This document shows, one piece after another, positions 50,574 to 60,202 of a stretch of DNA of 64,000 nt (within the stretch, counting starts at the first letter, position 1; every line of letters starts with the position of its first letter). Made by a program: the position numbers and the translations under genes. A model generated the notes under the pieces. It saw only the letters and a program-made list of their open reading frames with translations. It searched no databases and had not been told where the DNA came from. Where the stretch lies: assembly GCA_964486865.1 (NCBI GenBank), contig CAZAOZ010000011.1, positions 8,989 to 72,988 of the forward strand, read 5' to 3'. This DNA is from Ga0077527 sp964486865 (GTDB taxonomy: Bacteria; Pseudomonadota; Gammaproteobacteria; Burkholderiales; SG8-41).

Positions 50574-51344
50574 ATGAGCATCCTGATCACCCGTGACGAC
50601 GGCATCGCCACCGTGCTGCTGAACCGCGCCGACAAGCTCAACGCGCTGTCCGGCGAGATGTACCATGATCTTGCCGACGCCTTCGCCGAACTGAACACGG
50701 ACGATACCGTGCGCGCCGTGGTGCTGACCGGCGCGGGCCGCGCCTTCTGCGCCGGCGGCGATGTCGGCACCATGGGCGGCTACGACGTGGTCAGCGGACG
50801 CAAGCGCTCCAAAAGCCACCAGCGCATGATCATCAATCTGCATCACCTGGAAAAACCGGTGATCGCCGCGGTGCGCGGCCCCGCCGCCGGCATCGGCGCC
50901 AGCATGGCGCTGGCCTGCGACCTGATCATCGCCAGCGAAACCGCCTACCTGCTGATGGCATTCAAGAATGTCGGCATTCCGCCCGACGGCGGCGCGATTT
51001 ATTTCCTCACCCAGCACCTCGGCATCGCCCGCGCCAAGGAAATCGTCTATAGCGCACGCAAGCTGCCGGCGGCCGAGGCGCGCGACATGGGCATCATCAG
51101 CAGGGTCGTGCCCGACGGGCAGCTCGAAGCCGAGACCATGACGCTGGCGCGCGACATCGCCGGCTCCGCGACCTATGCATTGACCCTCGCCAAGCGCATG
51201 TTCCAGTTCATGTACACGCCGACGCTGGAGCAGTTGCTGGAACTCGAAGTCATGGCCATCGGCGGCGCACGCATGACCCACGATCACGTCGAAGGCGTCG
51301 CCGCGTTCAGGGAAAAACGCAAACCGGCATTCAAAGGCAAATGA
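50574..51344 (+). CDS. Enoyl-CoA hydratase/isomerase (crotonase) 2
   Basis: The 256-residue crotonase has GAGRAFCAGGDVGTM and AAGIGASMALACD oxyanion loops and PPDGGA at the second acidic site, again Asp rather than Glu. It is a paralogue of the protein at 36131 of identical length. It probably hydrates or isomerises the acyl-CoA made by the upstream synthetase. It overlaps the hydrolase gene by four bases. Confidence 0.9.
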   Translation: MSILITRDDGIATVLLNRADKLNALSGEMYHDLADAFAELNTDDTVRAVVLTGAGRAFCAGGDVGTMGGYDVVSGRKRSKSHQRMIINLHHLEKPVIAAVRGPAAGIGASMALACDLIIASETAYLLMAFKNVGIPPDGGAIYFLTQHLGIARAKEIVYSARKLPAAEARDMGIISRVVPDGQLEAETMTLARDIAGSATYALTLAKRMFQFMYTPTLEQLLELEVMAIGGARMTHDHVEGVAAFREKRKPAFKGK

Positions 51345-52165
51345 AACCCATGAACCATTTCCTGGAACGCCCCGACGGCTGCAAACTGTTCTACACCATC
51401 GACGACTGCACCGATCCGTGGCGCAAGGCCGAAACCCTGCTGTTCGTGCACGGCCTGGCCGAATCCGGCGAAGCCTGGCGCGCCTGGGTGCCGCATTTCA
51501 TGCGCCGCTATCGCGTGGTGCGCATCGACCTGCGCGGCTTCGGCCGCTCCACGCCCATGCCCGCCACGCATGAATGGTCGATGGATGAACTGCTCGACGA
51601 CATCGAGGCCTTGATCCGCCACCTCGGCTGCGCGCGCGTGCATCTGGCCGGCGCCAAAAGCGGCGGCTCGATGGCGCTCGCAATGGCGGCGAACCGCCCG
51701 GCGCTGGTGCAGACGCTGATCGGCGTGACCCCGCCGGTGCTGCCTGCCGCCGGTGTGGATGACTGGGTAAAGCACATCGAAGCCAAGGGCGTGCTCGATT
51801 GGGCGCACCACACCATGCAGGGACGCCTCGGCAGCGCGGCTACGCAGGCCGAGGTGGACTGGTGGGTCAACAACCTGCAAGGCAAAACGCCGCTGTCGAC
51901 GCTGCAGGGTTATCTGCGCTGGGTGCCCGGGCTCGACATCCGCGAAGACGTCAAACGCATCACCTGCCCGACGCTGATCATCACCACCACCGGCAGCGGA
52001 CTGCGTTCGGTCGATGGCGTGAAAGCCTGGGTGTCGCAGATGAAAAACGCGCGGCTGGAAATACTGGAAGGCGATGCCTGGCATGCCGCCGGCGCCTATC
52101 CGGACCGCTGCGCGGCGCTGGCGCTGGATTTTCTGGCGGAACAGTCCGCCGGGGCGGCAGCATGA
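51341..52165 (+). CDS. Alpha/beta hydrolase with unusual elbow (GAKSGG)
   Basis: The 274-residue hydrolase has LLFVHGLAESGEAWRAWVPHF (oxyanion HG), RIDLRGFGRSTP and the elbow HLAGAKSGGSMALAMA. Aligned on the usual GxSxGG, Lys occupies the nucleophile position and Ser is shifted by one. The His near DAWHAAGAYP is retained. It could still act as an enol-lactone hydrolase or C-C hydrolase using Ser shifted in the loop, or be non-classical. It overlaps the crotonase on one side and the Bug gene (52162) on the other, both by four bases. Confidence 0.85.
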   Translation: MKPMNHFLERPDGCKLFYTIDDCTDPWRKAETLLFVHGLAESGEAWRAWVPHFMRRYRVVRIDLRGFGRSTPMPATHEWSMDELLDDIEALIRHLGCARVHLAGAKSGGSMALAMAANRPALVQTLIGVTPPVLPAAGVDDWVKHIEAKGVLDWAHHTMQGRLGSAATQAEVDWWVNNLQGKTPLSTLQGYLRWVPGLDIREDVKRITCPTLIITTTGSGLRSVDGVKAWVSQMKNARLEILEGDAWHAAGAYPDRCAALALDFLAEQSAGAAA

Positions 52166-53124
52166 ACCGCATCGTACCCGTGCTTGCCGCGCTGCTGCTG
52201 GCCATCGCCTGCAGCGGCGCTGCCGCGCAAACCTATCCCGCCAAGGCAGTGCGCATCGTCGTCGGTTATCCGCCGGGCGGGCCCACCGATCTGCTGGCGC
52301 GCATCATGGCGCAAAAACTCGCCGAATCCTGGGGACAGCAGGTGCTGGTCGATAACCGTACTGGCGCCAGCGGCATGATCGGCGCCGAAGTGGCGGCGCG
52401 CGCCGCACCCGACGGCTACACGCTGCTGATGGTGCCCGTGACCTACGCGGTGACGCCCAGCCTGTTTCCCAAAATGAATTACAACGCCGAAAAGGATCTG
52501 ATCCCCGTGGCGCAGGTCGCCGCCGCGCCGTTCATGCTGGTCGTGCATCCGGCGCTGCCAGTCAAGACCACCAAGGACCTCATCACGCTGGCGCGCGGCC
52601 GTCCCGGGCAGATCAACTTTGCCTCGGCGAGCACCGGCGGCATCCCGCATCTCGCCGGCGAGCTGTTCAACACCATGACCGGCGTGAAAATGGTGCATAT
52701 CCCGTACAAGGGCGCGGCGCCAGCCACCACCGACTTGCTGTCGGGACAGGTTTCGCTGATGTTCAACAATATGCTGTCGGCGATGCCGCAGGTGAAAAAC
52801 GGCAGGCTGCGCGCCATCGCCGTGACCAGCAGCAAACGCTCGCCGGCCGCGCCGGAACTGCCGACCATCGCCGAGGCCGTCCCCGGCTACGAAGCCAGCG
52901 GCTGGTATGGCGCGCTGGCGCCGGCAGCGACGCCGCGCGACCTCATCACTAAACTCAATGCCAACATGAACCGCGCCATGCGCCTGCCCGACGTCACGCA
53001 ACGCCTTGCCGGCGACGGCGTCGAAGCCGTCGGCACTACCCCGGAGCAGTTCGGCATTTACCTGCGCCAGGAAATCGTCAAATGGGGTAAGGTCGTCAAG
53101 GCTTCCGGCACCAAAGCAGATTAA
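52162..53124 (+). CDS. Bug/TctC-family receptor (5)
   Basis: The 320-residue receptor has a signal peptide (1-23, GAAAQ), YPAKAVRIVVGYPPGGPTDLLAR, DNRTGASGMIGAEVAARAAPDGYTL and HIPYKGAAPATTDLLSGQV. The ATG at 52162 overlaps the hydrolase stop by four bases, so an ABH-Bug unit is co-translated, as at 46742-44856. The ligand is probably the acid used by the operon; no permease is present. A second Bug gene follows 26 bases downstream. Confidence 0.93.
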   Translation: MNRIVPVLAALLLAIACSGAAAQTYPAKAVRIVVGYPPGGPTDLLARIMAQKLAESWGQQVLVDNRTGASGMIGAEVAARAAPDGYTLLMVPVTYAVTPSLFPKMNYNAEKDLIPVAQVAAAPFMLVVHPALPVKTTKDLITLARGRPGQINFASASTGGIPHLAGELFNTMTGVKMVHIPYKGAAPATTDLLSGQVSLMFNNMLSAMPQVKNGRLRAIAVTSSKRSPAAPELPTIAEAVPGYEASGWYGALAPAATPRDLITKLNANMNRAMRLPDVTQRLAGDGVEAVGTTPEQFGIYLRQEIVKWGKVVKASGTKAD

Positions 53125-53150
53125 AAAAACAGAAAATACGGAGGAGCATG

Positions 53151-54116
53151 ATGACCAACACCATACGCCTCACGCTGGCCGCGCTGCTGCTCGGCGGCGC
53201 GCTGCACGCGGCGGCCGCGGAGTATCCGGCCAAACCGATCCGCATCGTCGTGCCCTTCCCCGCCGGCGGCCCGGTCGATATCACGGCCCGCACGCTCGCG
53301 CCGCGGCTATTCGAGACGCTGGGCCAGCGCATCCTGATCGACAATCGCGGCGGCGCCGGCGGCGTCCTCGGCTCCGACATCGTGGCCAAGTCGCCGGCCG
53401 ACGGCTACACGCTGCTGCTGTGCACGACCGGCAACGCCATCAACGTCAGCCTGGTGAAGAATCTGCCCTACGACATCAAAAAGGATTTCGCGCCGGTGTC
53501 CATGGTGGCGATCATCACCAGCATCCTGGTCGTGCATCCGTCGCTGCCGGTGAAGTCGGTCAGGGAGCTGATCGCGCTGGCCAAGGCAAAGCCTGAAGCC
53601 TTGAGCTATGCATCCACCGGCAACGGTGCGCCGACGCACCTCGCGGCCGAACTGTTCAAGAGCATGGCCGGCGTCAAAATCCTGCATGTGCCGTACAAGG
53701 GCGCGTCGCTGGCCGTGGTCGATCTGCTGAGCGGACATGTGCAGTTGTCGTTCATCAGCGCGCCCGGCGTCATGCCGCATGTCCAGAACGGCCGCCTGCG
53801 CGTGCTGGCCGTCACCAATACCAAGCGCTCATTGCTGCTGCCCGCAGTGCCGACCCTGCATGAAGCCGGGCTGCGCGGCTACGAATCCGAGGGCTGGCAT
53901 GGCCTGTTCACGCCGGCGGGCACGCCCAGGCCGGCGATCGACCGTCTCTACAGGGAAATCGCGACCGCATTGCGCGATCCCAAAATCAGCGCGCAACTGC
54001 TGGCCGGCGGCGCCGAGCCGGTAGGCATGCCGCCCGCCGAGTTTGCAGTAAAACTGCATGCCGAGATCGAGAAGTGGGCGAAAGTGGTCCAGGCTTCCGG
54101 CATGACAGTTGATTGA
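53151..54116 (+). CDS. Bug/TctC-family receptor (6)
   Basis: The 321-residue receptor has a signal peptide (1-22, AAAAE) and YPAKPIRIVVPFPAGGPVDITAR, DNRGGAGGVLGSDIVAKSPADGYTL and HVPYKGASLAVVDLLSGHV. GGAGG lies six bases before ATG 53151; the ATG three bases earlier (53148) is too close to the site and is less likely. Two adjacent Bug genes in one operon may bind two related ligands. Confidence 0.93.
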   Translation: MTNTIRLTLAALLLGGALHAAAAEYPAKPIRIVVPFPAGGPVDITARTLAPRLFETLGQRILIDNRGGAGGVLGSDIVAKSPADGYTLLLCTTGNAINVSLVKNLPYDIKKDFAPVSMVAIITSILVVHPSLPVKSVRELIALAKAKPEALSYASTGNGAPTHLAAELFKSMAGVKILHVPYKGASLAVVDLLSGHVQLSFISAPGVMPHVQNGRLRVLAVTNTKRSLLLPAVPTLHEAGLRGYESEGWHGLFTPAGTPRPAIDRLYREIATALRDPKISAQLLAGGAEPVGMPPAEFAVKLHAEIEKWAKVVQASGMTVD

Positions 54117-54162
54117 GTGAAATTATTTATAACCTGTTGTTTTAATTGAAGAAAGTAAAACA

Positions 54163-54555
54163 ATGATCCCCAGCCTCATGGAACAATCGCCGCTCGGCGT
54201 TTATCTCGAGCATTGCAAAAAAGGCGAACTCGCCTACCAGGTCTGCAAGGACGACAACCGGGCGTTCTTTTATCCGCGCGCCGTCGCTCCGGGCAGCGGC
54301 AGCGGCAACATCGAGTGGCGCGTGTCCAAGGGTTTCGGCACCGTGTACACCACCACCGTCGTCTACATGAAGGGCGAGCCGCCGCTGAACGTGGCGATGA
54401 TCGACGTGGACGAAGGCTTTCGCCTGATGAGCCGCGTCGAGGACATAGACCCGATGCAGGTCAAGATCGGCATGCGCGTGAAAGTGCGCATGCACCCTGG
54501 CGACGACAAGCAGCCGCCTTATCCGGTGTTCACGCCCGCGGGAGATGCCAAATGA
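54163..54555 (+). CDS. DUF35/OB-fold protein, thiolase partner
   Basis: The 130-residue protein has the rubredoxin-like zinc-ribbon region reduced to a single Cys (AYQVCKDDNRAFFYPR), then the OB-fold strands (GFGTVYTTTVVY, NVAMIDVDEGFRLMSRV, IGMRVKVRM). DUF35 proteins form complexes with thiolases that lack a normal catalytic domain interface, as in BbsA/BbsB of benzylsuccinate metabolism. The zinc site appears lost here. It overlaps the thiolase gene by four bases, which supports a 1:1 complex. Confidence 0.85.
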   Translation: MIPSLMEQSPLGVYLEHCKKGELAYQVCKDDNRAFFYPRAVAPGSGSGNIEWRVSKGFGTVYTTTVVYMKGEPPLNVAMIDVDEGFRLMSRVEDIDPMQVKIGMRVKVRMHPGDDKQPPYPVFTPAGDAK

Positions 54556-55706
54556 GCGGCTTGAAAAAAGGCAGCATCGCCGTCGTCGGCGCCGCGGAAT
54601 CCGATTTGGGCCAGGTCGCACAGGGCACCTCCCCGGTTGACCTGATGGCGCAGGCCACCATGCGCGCACTCGACGACTGCGGCCTGACACTCAAGGATGT
54701 CGATGGGCTGTTCGTCGCCGCGACCCAGGTGCGCATGGGCCCGATGTCGCTGGCCGAATATCTGCGCATCAAGCCGAAGGTGTTCGACGGCACGCAAATC
54801 GGCGGCTCCTCGTTCATGTCGCATCTCGCCCACGCGCAGGCGGCGATCCAGCTGGGCCTGTGCGAAGTCGCGGTGATCGCCTACGGCAGCACGCAGCGCT
54901 CGGTGTCGCGCGCCGCCGCCAGTCCGCGTGAATACAATCCGTACGAATCCCCGTACCGGCCGATTCTGCCGATCAGCGCCTATGCCATGTCGGCGGCACG
55001 CCACATGCATCAGTACGGCACCACGCGCGAACATCTCGCCGAAGTGGCGGTCGCCGCCCGGCAATGGGCGCTGCTCAATCCCAAGGCCTGGGAAAAGGAA
55101 CCGCTGACCATTGACCAGGTTCTCAACGCGCGCATGGTGTCCTGGCCGTTCACGGTGCGCGACTGCTGCCTGGTGGTCGATGGCGGCGGCGCGATTATTC
55201 TGACCTCGGCGGCGCGCGCAAAAACGCTGAAAAAGAAACCGGTATACGTGCTGGGCGTCGGCGAAACGCTGTCGCACGCCCACATTTCCAGCATGCCCGA
55301 CTTCACGGTGACGGGCGCGGCGATTTCCGGTCCGCAGGCCTTCAAAATGGCCGGCGTCACGCAAAAGGACGTGAAAATGCTGTCGCTGTACGACGCCTTC
55401 ACCATCAACCCCATCCTGTTCCTCGAAGACCTGGGCTTCTGCCCCAAAGGCGAAGGCGGCCGCTTCGTCGCCAACGGCGCCATCGCTCCCGGCGGCAAAC
55501 TGGCGGTCAATACTTCCGGCGGCGGCCTGTCGTACTGCCATCCCGGCATGTACGGCCTGCTGGTGATGATCGAGGCCATACGCCAGGTGCGCGGCGAATG
55601 CGGCGCGCGGCAGGTGAAAAATTGCGACGTATCACTTGCACATGGCAACGGCGGCGTGCTGTCCAGCCAATGCACGGTGATTTTCGGTTCTGAAAATACG
55701 CTGTAA
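54552..55706 (+). CDS. SCP2-type thiolase-family protein
   Basis: The 384-residue protein has thiolase-like folds: SPVDLMAQATMRALDDCGL and YDAFTINPILFLEDLGFCPKGEGGRF, typical of the SCP2/lipid-transfer type. Where thiolases have the acylated Cys there is GGSSFMSHLAHAQAAI, with Ser rather than Cys at the expected place. The C-terminal loop has SYCHPGMYG, and a His is present in LAHGNGGV. Together with the DUF35 partner it may cleave or condense acyl-CoAs by a non-standard residue or serve as a structural half. It overlaps DUF35 by four bases and is followed by a GST. Confidence 0.87.
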   Translation: MSGLKKGSIAVVGAAESDLGQVAQGTSPVDLMAQATMRALDDCGLTLKDVDGLFVAATQVRMGPMSLAEYLRIKPKVFDGTQIGGSSFMSHLAHAQAAIQLGLCEVAVIAYGSTQRSVSRAAASPREYNPYESPYRPILPISAYAMSAARHMHQYGTTREHLAEVAVAARQWALLNPKAWEKEPLTIDQVLNARMVSWPFTVRDCCLVVDGGGAIILTSAARAKTLKKKPVYVLGVGETLSHAHISSMPDFTVTGAAISGPQAFKMAGVTQKDVKMLSLYDAFTINPILFLEDLGFCPKGEGGRFVANGAIAPGGKLAVNTSGGGLSYCHPGMYGLLVMIEAIRQVRGECGARQVKNCDVSLAHGNGGVLSSQCTVIFGSENTL

Positions 55707-55733
55707 GCCGAACATCCATGAAGGCCTGAAAAA

Positions 55734-56378
55734 ATGAAACTGGAACTCTGTTACGCCCCGAAAACCTGCGCCCTGGTGCCGTTTGTCACGCTCACCGAAG
55801 CCGGCGCCGACTTCACCGTGCGCAACCTCAACTCGCGCTCGGGCGACCTGAAAACGCCGGAATACCTGAAACTCAATCCCAAGCACAAGGTGCCGGTGCT
55901 GATCATCGACGGTGAACCGCTGACCGAGAACCCGGCCATCCAGATCTGGATCGCGCGCCAATTCCCGCAGGCGAAGCTGCTGCCAACCGATCCCAAGCAG
56001 GAAATCCAGGCGATTTCGCTGATGTGCTGGTTTTCCTCCGGCATCCATCCCAGGATGACACCCAACGTGCGCCCGGAGAACTACTGCGATCTCCCCGACT
56101 CGGCCGAAGCCGTCAAACGCGTGGCCAACAGGCAGCTGTTCGCGGAACTCAAAATCGCCGACAACCTGCTGGCCGGGCGCGAGTTCTTTTTCGACCACTT
56201 CACCGCGCCCGACGTGTATTTTTTCTGGTGCCTGCGGCGCACCCTGAGCTTCAAACTCGATCTGTCCGGATTCCCCAACTGCATGGCGCACTTCCGGCGC
56301 ATCGAACAGCGGCCCAGCGTGCAAAAGGTGATCGCCCACGAAAAGCAGGTCGAAGCGGATTTCGCGCGGGCGGCCTGA
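55734..56378 (+). CDS. Glutathione S-transferase family protein 2 (beta-like)
   Basis: The 214-residue protein has the beta-class N-domain start LELCYAPKTCALVPFVTL with Cys in the thiol region, NPKHKVPVLIIDG and ENPAIQIWIA. The C-domain is helical and ends in a positive-to-negative tail. It is different from GST 1 (47680). Its place between the thiolase and the ModA-like gene keeps it in the CoA-catabolic operon; the substrate is unknown. Confidence 0.88.
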   Translation: MKLELCYAPKTCALVPFVTLTEAGADFTVRNLNSRSGDLKTPEYLKLNPKHKVPVLIIDGEPLTENPAIQIWIARQFPQAKLLPTDPKQEIQAISLMCWFSSGIHPRMTPNVRPENYCDLPDSAEAVKRVANRQLFAELKIADNLLAGREFFFDHFTAPDVYFFWCLRRTLSFKLDLSGFPNCMAHFRRIEQRPSVQKVIAHEKQVEADFARAA

Positions 56379-56398
56379 ATGCAGCACGGGACACCCCC

Positions 56399-57094
56399 AT
56401 GACCATCACGCTGAAAATCCTGACTTCCAACAGCACGCGCACGGTGCTGGACGCACTGATCCCCGCTTACGAAAAATCCACCGGCAACAAAGTTTCGATC
56501 AGCGCCGACTCGGCCAAAGCCATGGTCGCAAAGATCAAGACTGGCGAAACCGGTGACATCGTCATTCTCGGCAGCGGCGCGGTGAAGGAACTCATTGAAG
56601 CCGGCATCGTCACCGCCGCCAGCCGGCGCGCGTTTGCCCGCGCCGTGGTCGGCGTCGGCGTGCGCAAAGGCGCGCCGCACCCCGACATCGGCAGCGTGGA
56701 TGCGCTGCGCAACACGCTGCTCGCCGCGAAATCCATCGCCCACACCGTGCATGGCGCGAGCGGCATGTACATCCCGGTGCTGCTCGAAAAACTCGGCATC
56801 GCCGGGCAGATGAAAGCCAGAACCGTGACGCGGCCCGGCGGCTATATCGGCACGGTCGTCGTCGCCGGCGAAGCCGAACTCGCCCTGCAGCAGATCCCGG
56901 AACTGCTGGCCGTGCCGGACCTGGAAGTGGTCGGCCCGCTGCCGGCAGAAGTGCAGAAAACCCTGGAAACCTCGGCAGGCCTTTTTGCCGGGTCGCCGCA
57001 CGCTGCGGCGGCAGAAACAATGATCGGCTTTTTCATGAACGCCGCGCACCGCGCGCTGTTCCAGGCGAAAGGTCTGGAACAGGCTTGCCCATGA
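56399..57094 (+). CDS. ModA-like substrate-binding domain protein without signal peptide
   Basis: The 231-residue protein starts MTITLKILTSNSTRTVLDAL directly in the first beta strand. It keeps the fold of molybdate/sulfate-type binding proteins (YEKSTGNKVSISADSAKAM, GDIVILGSGAVKELIEAG, LLEKLGIAGQMK, AELALQQIPELL). No hydrophobic leader precedes it and the preceding codons belong to the GST stop region, so it should be cytoplasmic. No ABC permease is nearby. It may serve as an intracellular ligand sensor or is a relic. The stop overlaps the ankyrin gene start by four bases. Confidence 0.8.
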   Translation: MTITLKILTSNSTRTVLDALIPAYEKSTGNKVSISADSAKAMVAKIKTGETGDIVILGSGAVKELIEAGIVTAASRRAFARAVVGVGVRKGAPHPDIGSVDALRNTLLAAKSIAHTVHGASGMYIPVLLEKLGIAGQMKARTVTRPGGYIGTVVVAGEAELALQQIPELLAVPDLEVVGPLPAEVQKTLETSAGLFAGSPHAAAAETMIGFFMNAAHRALFQAKGLEQACP

Positions 57095-57783
57095 TGAACC
57101 GCCCTGCTGCCCTGCTGGTCCTCGCCTGCGCACTGCTGGCGCCGTTCCATGTCGACGCGCAGGTTCCGCCTACCGCAGAGGAAGCCGCGAGTTATCGCGG
57201 CCTGCACGCCGCCGCACACAGCGGCGATGCGGCTGCCATCGAACGCCTGATCGCCGCCAAATCCGACCTCAACGCCCGCGACCCCTACGGCCGCACACCC
57301 CTGCATGTCGCAGCCTACGCCCGCAAAGGCGACGCGATCCGCGCGCTGATGAAAGCCGGGGCAAATCCGGGCCTGCTGGAAAAAGACCGTTACGACGCCG
57401 TCACCATCGCCTCCGTCGCCAATGACGAAGACACGCTGCGCCTGCTGTTGTCATTGGGCGCCAGCGCCAAGCTGATCACCAGCCGCTACGACGGCACCGC
57501 GCTGATCGCCGCCGCCCACCTCGGCCACCACGGCGTGGTCAGGCAACTGATCGCTGCCGGAGCGCCGCTCGACCACGTCAATAACCTGCACTGGACCGCG
57601 CTGATCGAATCCATCGTGCTCGGCGACGGCGGCCCGCGCCATGTCGAAACCCTGCGCGCGCTGGTCGCTGCCGGCGCCAACCTGCAGCTCGCCGACCGCA
57701 ACGGCCACACGCCGCTCAGGCTGGCGCAGGCGCGCCGGTATCGGGCAATGGTGGAGATCCTGGAGAAGGCCGGGGCGAAATAA
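57091..57783 (+). CDS. Exported ankyrin-repeat protein
   Basis: The 230-residue protein has a signal peptide (1-23, PFHVDAQ) and about five ankyrin repeats (GLHAAAHSGDAAAIERLIAAK, DPYGRTPLHVAAYARKGD, DRYDAVTIASVANDEDTLRLLL, DGTALIAAAHLGHHGVVRQLI and NGHTPLRLAQARRY). It is probably periplasmic and mediates protein contacts. It is the last gene of the 46898-57783 run. ATG 57091 overlaps the ModA-like stop. Ankyrin proteins of this type are common next to catalases or enzymes in proteobacteria, but no function is known. Confidence 0.87.
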   Translation: MMNRPAALLVLACALLAPFHVDAQVPPTAEEAASYRGLHAAAHSGDAAAIERLIAAKSDLNARDPYGRTPLHVAAYARKGDAIRALMKAGANPGLLEKDRYDAVTIASVANDEDTLRLLLSLGASAKLITSRYDGTALIAAAHLGHHGVVRQLIAAGAPLDHVNNLHWTALIESIVLGDGGPRHVETLRALVAAGANLQLADRNGHTPLRLAQARRYRAMVEILEKAGAK

Positions 57784-57825
57784 GGCGGCATTCACCGCAG
57801 CCATGACATCCGGCGCGGTGCGCCC

Positions 57826-58260
57826 TCAATTGTACTCGCGCTGAATCTGCTCCCGCCGCTGCACTTCCGCCACGAATTCCTCCAACTCGGGATCCAGTGC
57901 ATGGCGGGCGGATACGATGCCGATCAGCTTGCCATGCTCGACCACAGGTACATGACGAAAACCCTTCTCGGACATCAGCAGCAACGCATATCCCATAGTC
58001 TTTTCAGGATCGACCGTCTGCGGCGCGGCCGTCATCACATCGGACAGCGGTGTCGCCTCCGGGAGCAGGCCCTTTGCCGTGACCCGGAATAACGCGTCGC
58101 GCTCGGTAAAAATCCCGACCAGCTTCGTGTCATTGGTGACCATCACGGCGCCGACATTCCTGCTGGCCATCAATTTGGCTGCCTGACTGACCGTCATATC
58201 CGGTGGCGCGGTCAGCAGTTGTTTCCGCTCCATGACTTCCCTGACTTTCAGACCGAACAT
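57826..58260 (-). CDS. Two-CBS-domain protein 2
   Basis: From ATG 58260 the protein has 144 residues and two CBS domains (VREVMERKQLLTAPPDMTV..AVMVTNDTKLVGIFTERD and LSDVMTAAPQTVDPEKTM..HVPVVEHGKLIGIVSARHA). GAGGGGAAG precedes it by about 4-6 bases, so the longer frame to 58413 is not used. Such proteins bind AMP, ATP or SAM and regulate a partner. It is convergent with the ankyrin gene. Similar in layout to the CBS protein at 3297, but the sequences differ. Confidence 0.88.
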   Translation of the reverse strand: MFGLKVREVMERKQLLTAPPDMTVSQAAKLMASRNVGAVMVTNDTKLVGIFTERDALFRVTAKGLLPEATPLSDVMTAAPQTVDPEKTMGYALLLMSEKGFRHVPVVEHGKLIGIVSARHALDPELEEFVAEVQRREQIQREYN

Positions 58261-58455
58261 GCGCTTCCCCTCATTGTGCGGACGAGGCCGTCTGACCTGC
58301 CGGTACATCGGGTTCAGGCTGGCATTTTTTGCCTGGATCCCCGTGCGCGGATTCATGGCCCCACAGCGACACATGGTATGGAACCTGTTGCACCGGGGTT
58401 TGACCCACATCAAGCCGGATTGAAAATCCGGTCAAGGGTGCCTGAGCGGCACTCC

Positions 58456-60105
<1,650 letters not shown>

Positions 60106-60202
60106 GGGGTTCTGCGGGGGATCAGCAAACGAAGGGGCGCATTCTACGCAGATTGTCCCGCCTGCGCCCGTGAAACCGTCTTGCGACGGGTGGCGGCAAC
60201 GA

